In this document: in pieces, positions 17,679-25,800 of the stretch
Position numbering within the stretch: position 1 is the stretch's first letter
How the letters are laid out: the number at the start of each line of letters is the position of its first letter
From: Baffinella frigidus
Taxonomy: Eukaryota; Cryptophyceae; Cryptomonadales; Baffinellaceae
Direction: 5' to 3'
Length of the DNA: 29,368 bases
NCBI GenBank assembly: GCA_026770585.1
Contig: MU646304.1
Coordinates: 2,010,733 to 2,040,100 of the forward strand
Notes under the pieces: model-generated
What the model was told of the DNA's origin: nothing
Database searches by the model: none
Seen by the model: only the letters and a program-made list of their open reading frames with translations
Made by a program: the position numbers and the translations under genes

Positions 17679-18302
17679 CCCACCCTACAGTACACGCACC
17701 TTACTTTCTTCGACACGTGTGTAGTGTTCACCGTCTCGAATATCAAGGGTCCGCGCCAAGCCTACCTGGTTTCTTTGAGACGTTTCTAGTGTACACAGCC
17801 TCGAATCTACAGAGGCCAGACAGTAAATTCCGTATGGCAATACATGCAAGGCGTCCCGGCGGCTGAGAAAAGTGTGGTGCATGCCGCTGGAGGTGAGTCT
17901 GTGTCGCCCCATCGTCTCCGCCTCACGTCAACGTTTGCATCTCAAGCGTGCATGTATCTCTGGGCGGCTGCAGGCCCGTGCAAGTGGCGCGACGCGAGTG
18001 TGAGAGAGCGCACACTGTACAGCCAGGCATCTCTCGAGGACTGTAAGTGTACACCCTCTCCCGAGACCTCCCGTGCGGCGCCGGCACCCTTCTGGTCCCA
18101 TCTACATCTACCTGATCACTACCAAGCCGTGACACCGACTCATTCCTCCTCCCCTCCCCACGTCACGCCACGCCTCGCCTCCCGCCGCGATCGCCCACAC
18201 ATCGATGGGCACCCCTCGCGCGCTTCCAATCCGATTCCCACGCCAAAACCTTCGAGGTTTTGGCGTGCAAATAAACCCCAAAACGTTTGTGCACATCACC
18301 GG
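17679..18302. other. Convergent intergenic region with hairpin and tandem duplication
   Basis: Between the stops of the SDR gene (plus) and the dioxygenase gene (minus). Two related segments (about 17710-17752 and 17779-17820, sharing AGTGT-CAC-CCTCGAATMT) look like a decayed tandem duplication. A perfect 11 bp stem with 3 nt loop (CGCCAAAACCT-TCG-AGGTTTTGGCG) lies at 18241-18265, in the probable 3' UTR of the dioxygenase transcript. No gene recognised. Confidence 0.5.
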
Positions 18303-21300
18303 TCATGCGTGGTCGCCGTTCGAGACGCGGGAAATCGGAATGCCCGGCGAGCGGTGCTCAGGCGCGATTTCCAAGTGCTGGAGCACGCGGAGGCGATTGA
18401 TGTAGGTCTCCATCCCGACGTAGCATCCCTGCAGATGTCTGCCTCCGCTCGTCACTGTGCCCCCACCCTCCTGCCACCCACCCACCCACCACGTCAGCCT
18501 GCCGGCCACCACACCATTCCCGACTCGGGCTGAGGGAGTGTGGACCTGGGGGAGACTCCACGGGTGTTGACTTGTCGGGGATTGTCCTGGTACAAACTCA
18601 CTCTGCCCGGTTGATTTAACTTTCGTCCCAGACCCCAGCAAGCTCGGGGCTGCGGCGCAGATTCCGTCTCCCCCTACGAGGCATTCCTCGCTCATAAGAA
18701 ACCCGCTCCTCTTAGGACCCTACAGTAGGCCTATGCCTAGGGTCCTGTGATGGTCCCGGGGTGGGGGGCAGTTTCCTATGAGCGAGGTACCCGTGCACTA
18801 ACAACCCACGCCTCGCGTTCCGGAGATGCACCGTCCTGCCTACTTGACACCAACCATGATCCTCATGTTTTGCAAAGCCATCATGCTTCGCAGACCGCAG
18901 GGCAGGCGCATCGAGCTGGCAGAGGAGATTGCTGGGGCGGCTGGGCTCTTCGGCCTATCAGATTGGCGGGGACGGCAGGACGGGGGGCGCACCAGAATGG
19001 AGGGAGTGCGGCAGTGGGGGGCACCTGACTGAAGGGGGTGCGGCCGTGGACCATGCGGCGGTTGTTGAAGCAGAGGAGATCTCCTGGCTCCAGACGCCGC
19101 TTGATGATCACCTGCCCCACCCATCCTTTCCTTAAACCTCATGGACTTTTGTATCCCTCACAGGCTCAAAGACTTTTGTATCACTCAACTCAAGGCGCAC
19201 GGGCCTCATTTAGGACCTGTATCGATAGTAATCAATGAGAAGAAGAAGCATCCCTCACTGCAAGGCTTAAGGACCTATCTAGGACATGTATCGAGAGTAA
19301 CAAAGAAGGACAAGAAGCTCGCGAGAGCAGAACGGTGGCGTGTTAGTAGAGTGTACGCGGGGAACTAGACGATCCCAGAAGTGCCGAGGGGGTCAAAATT
19401 GACCCTCGATAGGTCCTAGGCTGGTCCAAGGGCCCTACGGTAGGGCGTACGAGCCTACTCGCCACTTAAGGGACACACCCGGTGGTGCAACAGGAGCTTC
19501 GGGGCCACGGAAGACGGGTGGGCAGACAGACCTAAGTGCAATCCGGACGATCGCCTGCCGCACGCGAGAGGCAAGAGAGAGGGGTCGCCGCCGCTCTCAG
19601 CTACTCTCGCTCCAATCTAACTTCGGAACATCACTCATTATGTTGCACTGTTGTATGCTGCGGTGGGCTGTTATGTGTGGCATGTTCGGGTGGGTGTTGC
19701 TATCTTGGCATAAACCATGAGCCTAACATAGCATCAACGTGCAACTGAATCAGTAATCTCCCGAAATCAAATGTGTCGCGGCACTGCCTGCCTGCCTAGT
19801 GGAGCTTCCGTGGCACACGTCATGCATGCGCGGGGGACGAGCACGGCACCGGAGGAGGAGGCCAGGCCAGAGATATACATATATCTGTATATATATATTC
19901 AGAGAGAGAAAGGCAGGGCGAGGTGTAGGGGGGCCAGCGCGGGGGGCTACCAGGACTCTTCCGCGCCTCGGGGGACCTCGTGCCAACCGGGGGAGGAGGG
20001 AAGTGCTATGTGTAGGGGGGACCTGGTGGGAGCTGTGCTCGTCGAAGATGTCAGCGAGGAGGTGGTATGCCCGGAAGTACTCCTCGACGTCCTCCTCTGC
20101 CAACACACGCGCCTCACCCAGTGAGCAATGCTGGCAAGCGTCTCACGGCAGTGAGCAATGCTCGCACGCGCCTCGCGGCACACAGGGCGAGGGCGCTGTC
20201 TGGCGAGGCACGCCACCGCACGCACCAAGACACACCATCTCCTGGGCGGTGCTGTCACGCCTCATTTTTGTGTAAATCCCTTGTATCATATCTCTTACTG
20301 GAGCAGTCAGCCCCCCGCGCTGGTTGCCCGGCGGAGGGAGCGCGAGAGGGCGAGGCGCGACGCTAGGGCTCACCTCGCGTCCTGGCCGAGCGGGAGAGAG
20401 GCACAGGGCGGAGAGGGAAAGGGTGGAGAGGGAGAGGGCAGGCAGGGAGAGGGCGGGGCAGACCAGGAGCGTGGAGCGGGCCTTCAAACTGCGGGGCCCA
20501 GAACACCGAGATCACTGCGCCGCTGTCGTTCACCTGCATGTCGTGTAGCGGTTAGGCATTACGGCTGGAGGGGGAGGAGGGTTCAGGGTTTAGGGTTGAA
20601 GCAAGAGGAGGGTTGAGGGTTTAGGGTTGAAGGAGGAGCAGGGAGTTGGGAGTAGGGTGTGGAGTAGGGTGTCGGGTTTGCAGTTGACCTGGATGTGGGG
20701 GCGGCGGTACTGGAGGTGGACAGGGTCTGGTCGATCGTAGTGGATCTTCTGAAACGTCGCCGGTACCTGGCGCCACCCATCACCCCGTGCTGTCAGAACA
20801 CTGCCGCCACCCATCGACCCGTGCTGTGAGAAGCCTGCCGCCACCCATTGATCCACCCGGGGCGTGAGAACCCTCCCGGCATTGCCCCGTGGCGTGAGAA
20901 CCCGCCATCGCCCCCCCCCTCGGGGCCCTGGGGCGTGAGAAGACGCATGCGGAGGGCAAGACCATCTGCACGCTGGTGCATCCGGGAGGTTCGGGACCAC
21001 GGCAGACAGGTGTCAACACGCCTCGCGGAAGCCAGTGCCACTCGTGTTCCATCGCTAGGGGGGAAACGGTAGCTCTGGTGGCGCATGGGTGCGGGCGGGC
21101 GGCGGGAGTGAGAGAGAGGGCATACCCGGGAGAGGGTGGCGAAGGCCTTGGGGTCGCGCTCACGCAAGATCTCGGCCGCATGGAAGGCGTCTGCCAAGCT
21201 CGATTCGCCCCCCTGGCGAGCACCGACGCCTCTTCGGATCAGCTTTCTCGGCCCTGGCTCGCGGGCGATGCACGCCATCCACGCACACGCCATCTCCCGG

Positions 21301-22577
21301 GAGGCACTGGCAGGCTGCGGGGTCGCAGGAGTCTGGGGTGCACGTGGACGGAAGGGCGCGGGGAGGCGGGGGGACGGAAAGACGTGAGGAGGCGGGTGAG
21401 AGGCGGGGGGGGAGACCATGATGTCCTGATCGAAGCGCATGCAGTGGAGCAGCTGGAGGCCAGGCGGCGATTCGTAGTAGACCAAGTCCTGGTGCATCAC
21501 CAGCCCGAGCGTCGAGTACGCCACGTTGATGGGGTCTGCCACCTGCGAGCACCCACCCAGCAACGGTCAGCAACGCGCATCGCGCACGGCCGAAGCCTGG
21601 GGGGGTTGAGGGGTTTCGCCCCATGGATGAGTGGCTGGCGCAAGGGGAGATGGCGACTGGTGAGGCTGAGGGGCGTGCAGGGAGAAAGGCGTGCCGCAAG
21701 GCCTGGTTGGGGAGAGGGGGCTGACTTGTGGTTGCGGTCGTACCGCAACCACGTCGAACTGCTTGCCGTAGATGGTGTTCATCACAGGCCCGATGCGCTC
21801 CGCGACGCGCGACACTGCCCCCTCCTCTCGCGGCACGTTCTTGACCAGGCACAGCCCGTGCCTGTTCACCAGCTCCAGCCACGCCTTGACCCCGCCCTCG
21901 CTCTGCAAGCTCGCGTGCTCCACGGTCGGGATCTCGTCCGAGGACATGAGCGGCTTTGGCTTTCGCGCCGCTTCTTCGACTGCACGGGATCCGAGCGAGT
22001 GGGACAGCTGCCGCAGATAGAGGGCCGGGAAGGTGCTGGATTGGAGATTCGGGTCGTCTGCCCAGTGCACGATGAGCGAGCCTCCGCCATCTCGCGCGCC
22101 GACCTGGGTGACGGAAGTGACCGTGGCGTGGCATCGCTCTGTTGGGTCCATGAGGTTCTGCCCGGAATGGAAGAGGTTCTCAAGGCGGTTCCGGAACAGC
22201 CACTCGCGGTGGAAGGTCGAGCGCTCGCCATCGCTCCAAGTCACTTGCATGCCGGAGTCAGTCGCCCTCGCGGATCTTATCTCCACGGCCGGCAAGGAGC
22301 CTGTGGCGGCGGCGGCAGCTTTGGTGGTTGGGGCGGCGGCCCTGGCGGCGGCGGCGGCTTTGGCGGGTGGGGCGGCGGCCCCTCCCAAAAAAGCCACCGC
22401 CGCCGCCGCCGCCGCCGCTGCGGCGGAGTCCTCGGAGATCTCGGGGGTGGCGACCGCGGCGGTGGGGGGCACAGACTGCTCATTAGGGTGCCTTGAGGTT
22501 ACGTGGCGGATCCATGCGGCAGCGCGCGACACTGACTGCGGCGCGAGACGCCCGAGCGACCTCTGGGCCGAGTGCAT
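18303..22577 (-). CDS. Gamma-butyrobetaine/trimethyllysine dioxygenase-like 2-oxoglutarate and Fe(II) oxygenase, complete, 8 exons
   Basis: Exons in transcript order: 22577-21744, 21542-21417, 21212-21126, 20766-20689, 20533-20464, 20096-20023, 19111-19025, 18470-18303. They total 1524 nt (507 aa plus stop). Residues 1-30 are Arg/Ser/Ala-rich with no acidic residue, like a mitochondrial presequence. An Ala-rich linker covers about 51-92. The N-terminal DUF971-like domain has TWSDGERSTF and WLFRNR, where relatives have WLRDNC and Cys ligands for zinc. The catalytic domain has YGKQFDVVAVADPINVAYS, iron ligands His295 and Asp297 (MHQD) and His445 (VHGRT), SPPGLQLLHC, GGESSLADAF, LEPGDLLCFNNRRMVHGR and the 2-oxoglutarate Arg463 (GRHLQGCY). 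The family acts in carnitine synthesis; whether the substrate is butyrobetaine or trimethyllysine cannot be decided. The last acceptor could instead be at 18454 with donor TTCA|GTCAG. Confidence 0.87.
18677..18795. mobile_element. 119 bp MITE, CAGGGGTACC family, copy 3
   Basis: Left end CGAGGCATTCCTCGCTCATA; the right end reversed is CACGGGTACCTCGCTCATAG. Flanks are TA (left) and CA (right), so one side has mutated. The interior shares TAGGACCCTACAGTAGGCCT with copy 1. Lies in the dioxygenase intron 18471-19024; nothing else is recognised in that intron. Confidence 0.7.
19112..20022. other. Large dioxygenase intron (911 bp) with an internally repeated opposite-strand ORF
   Basis: On the plus strand 19141-19371 is open for 76 codons, ending TAG. 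It carries two related Lys-rich segments (around HLGPVSIVINEKKK and YLGHVSRVTKKDKK) from a decayed 60-70 bp duplication. It is less GC-rich than its surroundings. No family recognised and probably not a gene. A TA-rich microsatellite (about 19872-19900) and MITE-like CCCTACGGTAGGG (19432-19444) also occur. Confidence 0.45.
20097..20463. repeat. Dioxygenase intron with CAGTGAGCAATGCT direct repeat and purine-rich tract
   Basis: CAGTGAGCAATGCT occurs at about 20119 and 20150 within a 31 bp period repeat. From 20334 to 20462 the plus strand is GAG/GGAGAG-rich (pyrimidine-rich on the sense strand). No gene recognised. Confidence 0.5.
20578..20665. repeat. TTTAGGG-type block in dioxygenase intron
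   Basis: Short TTCAGGG/TTTAGGG stretches alternating with AAGNAGGAG within intron 20534-20688. On the sense strand it reads CCCTAAA. Confidence 0.75.
20767..20960. repeat. Minisatellite of about 35-40 bp units in dioxygenase intron
   Basis: Degenerate tandem copies of TGCCGCCACCCATCGACCC followed by GTGCTGTGAGAA or GGCGTGAGAA, from about 20767 to 20945, within intron 20767-21125. Confidence 0.6.
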
Positions 22578-22824
22578 CACTGCAGCAGGTCACGGCAGTA
22601 CGAGGCCAAGGGCGTCGAGTGCGCCGCCCGAGGTCTCTCTCTCTCTCTCTCTTGTTCTATCTCTCTCTCTCCCTCCCTCCCTGTCTCCCTCCACCCTCGT
22701 CCTCCGATCGAGGAATCCGTCCAAAATCCGGGAAAGTTGAAAGGGCTCCAGGACTGAGGCCTTTTCGATCCTCTCGCCAGGTTGGACGTACCTAGGTAAG
22801 AACGAGAAGAACCCCCTCCGAAGG
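22578..22824. promoter_or_regulatory. Divergent promoter region with CT-rich tract
   Basis: 247 bp between the divergent starts of the dioxygenase gene (minus) and the oligopeptidase gene (plus). It contains a CT-repeat/pyrimidine tract at about 22633-22692 on the plus strand. No TATA-like box is evident. The regulatory role is inferred from position. Confidence 0.5.
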
Positions 22825-25800
22825 ATGCCGCTCACCACGACAGTGCGCGGCCCGAGGGCGAAGCTGGTGCTGGCGGCGGCGTTTGCTGCCATGTCGCAGC
22901 GCGCGGGAGTCCTCGCTGCCATGGGATCGCCCAAGTCTGCTGCTTTCATGGGCACACCGCCGCTTGCCTTCCAGAAAATGCGTCTCGGGGGACACCAGCG
23001 TGGCCCCGGGCTGCACCGCACGATGCGGTCCTCTTCAGCGGCGTGCTCGGCGGCGGCGGCGGCGGCGGCGGCCGTGGCGGGCGAGGTGAATCCCTTCTTC
23101 TCCCTAAACCTTAAACCTGGTTCGCCTAAACCCCAACCTTACCTCAGGTGAATGAACCAGTTGCGAGGCAAGAACCTGTGCGGAGCGAGTACCACGGCTT
23201 CGTCCGGGACGATCCCTACCACTGGATGAAAGATGACAACTGGCAGCAGGTGCTGCGACACCTTTTCCACTCTCTTTTCCCTCTAACGCTCAGAGGGAGA
23301 GAGAGGGAGAGAGAGAGCGAGAGAGAGCGAGAGAGAGAGCGAGAGAGAGAGAGAGAGCGAGAGACAGAGAGAGAGAGACAGAGAGAGAGACCGCGCGACA
23401 AAGACGCTCGAGAGAGACAGAGCCAGAGACAGAGACGGGGACAGAGAGCGCGCGCGCGAGAGAGAGAGAGGGAGAAAGAGAAACATAGAAAGAAAGAGAG
23501 AGAGAGAGAGAGCGAGAGCGACAAAGACACTCGAGAGAGACATAATCAGAGGCGGGGACAGAGACAGAGAGCGCGCGTGCGCGCGCGAGAGAGAGAGCGA
23601 GCGAAAGAGCGAGAGAGCGAGCGAGCAAGACAGCTCGCCAGCGTGGGCGAGAAAGACAGACAGACAGACAGACAACGGGCGAGAGATAAAGAAGCTAAAA
23701 GGCAGTCGGGGCAGGTGCTGCGGGAGCCATCTGTGCTTCGGGATGACATCCGCGTCCACCTCGACGCCGAGAACGCCTACACCGAATCCGCGCTCGCCGG
23801 CACCAAGGACCTGCAGGCCACGATGGTTGCGGAGATGAAGGGACGGATGAACCAGGACGAGTCGCGCGTGCCGGCAATCGACGGAGAGTTCGCCTACTTC
23901 TCGCGCTACGCGGAGGGCTACGAGCACCCGCAGGTCCCGCCCCACCTCTCCCCCAGGATGCATACCACGGTCGTATGTGCGACCTTAGTAACGCTGGGGT
24001 GTGCCCGCAGCGGTGCCGGATGTCGCGATCGGACTTCGAGGGCAAGTGGTCGCAAGACGCACCGCAGGTGGAGAGTCTCGAGGTGCTTCTCGACGCCAAC
24101 TCCCTCGCTGGTCCTGCCCCTCCTCCCTCTCCTCCGCGCCCCCCTTGCCCCGTGCCCGTTCCCCGCACGTTGACCACGCCCCGAAGCCCAGGTGCCGGCA
24201 GCATGCGTGCGTGCGTGGTAGGTTGTGTCGGGTGGCTTCCCGCCGACACACGCCGACTCCTGGCCAACCTCGGCGAGCTCCAACGGGAGGGTCATCGGAG
24301 TGACTGGTGGTGGCGGGGAGCGCAGAGGGGCAGGACTTCTTCAAGCTGGGGGGGGTGGAACACTCTCCGGACCACAAGCTGCTCGCATACAGCACCGACG
24401 TCAAGGGGTCCCGCCCGCTTCCCATCTGGCACCCGAAACCCTAAACCCGAAACCTGGGTGTGTTTGAATCGCTCGGAAGCACTTGAGGTGCAGGCAGTAG
24501 TGGGCTTCGCGTCTGCAGAGAGGGTAGAAGGTGGTAGAGGCTGCGCGCGTCCTGAGCGGGGAACGCTGAACCATGAGGAGTGTCCTGATAGGCCAGTGCC
24601 TGCGCGTGTCCTGATAGCCGAGGGCTGCCTGGGCTGCTCGGAGCACTTGACGGTGCACTTGACGGTGCACGTCACGCCCCTCTCGACCTGTCAGTGCCCA
24701 GAGAGGGGGGAGATACGTTAACCTGCGGGCCGGCAGGCTGTACTGGTTGAGCGTGTCCTGAGAGGGTGGTGGGTGAGTTTGTGCTGAGAGGTGTCTGGCT
24801 CTACAGGTCGGAGTACTTCACGGTGGTGGTCAAGGACCTCTCATCCGGGCAGCTGCTCCAGGACACGCTGGTCAACTGCTCGAGCTTCGAGTGGGCTGGC
24901 GACTCTCAGGTCCGTAGATGGTTTTGTCTGCCGTGGGCACGCTCCTCCTGCTGGGCCCCGCCGGGGCGTGGCCTGCTTTTCGAGGAGCAAGATTTGCGCA
25001 GCACGGGACGGCCTTGACGAGCGTCACGTGGTCTGTGTCTGTGCATTCTTGCTCCCATGAATGAAACGCGAGGAGTGACGAGCGTTGGGATGGGTGATGC
25101 GCGAGGAGTGATGATTGATGTGGGACGAGCGAGGAGATACTCTTCGCGTGCGGATGCGTGACGAGCCTCGGGTGCCGCTCACCACACGCTCATTCGCGTC
25201 CAAATGTTGAAACTTTCCCCTCCACTTCCAGACTCTGATCTACACGGTGATCGATGAGAAGCATCGTGAGAAGTGGGTGTACCGGCACACCCTGGGCAGC
25301 CTCCAGGCTGACGACGTCCTCATCTTCGAGGTGCTCCACCACCCTTGCTTGCGTGTGCCACCACACAGTTCTCCACCCTGCCAGTAGGCAGGCTCCGTGC
25401 GATCGTCGTGGCATGCATGCGAGCCCCTGCGCCGGTGTTGCCTGTCTGGTATGCACAGGGGTGTGTGGAAGAGGCTTGGCCTTGCTCACTGATGCTGCTG
25501 GTGCTGGTTGGTGACTGACTGGCTCGCTCGCTCGCTCGCTCACTCACTCACTCACTCAACGAATCGATAACTGACTGACGAAATTGGCGGAGGGTGGCAG
25601 GAGCCAGATGACGGGTTCTTCCTGGGGGTGGGGCTCACCGACTCTCGCCGCTTCATCACTATCTCCTCCAACGACCACCAAACCTCTGAGGTAGCCCCCC
25701 CTCCTCTCGCGGAACCCCTTGGAATTGCAAGTGGAGGGTCGCCAGGGCAGGACAGCCTGACGCAGGGGTGACATGCTTGACAGGGGTGGTCAGGTTGAGA

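Noticed and set aside
20976-22496. Long plus-strand open frame of about 506 codons
   Set aside because: It runs antisense across dioxygenase exons and introns, has low-complexity Gly/Arg composition and matches no family; the minus strand carries the conserved 2-oxoglutarate oxygenase.
23148-24173. Plus-strand open frame of 341 codons through the GA tract
   Set aside because: It reads through intron 2 as an Arg/Glu repeat; skipping 23250-23714 restores the conserved oligopeptidase B order, and downstream junctions leave this frame.
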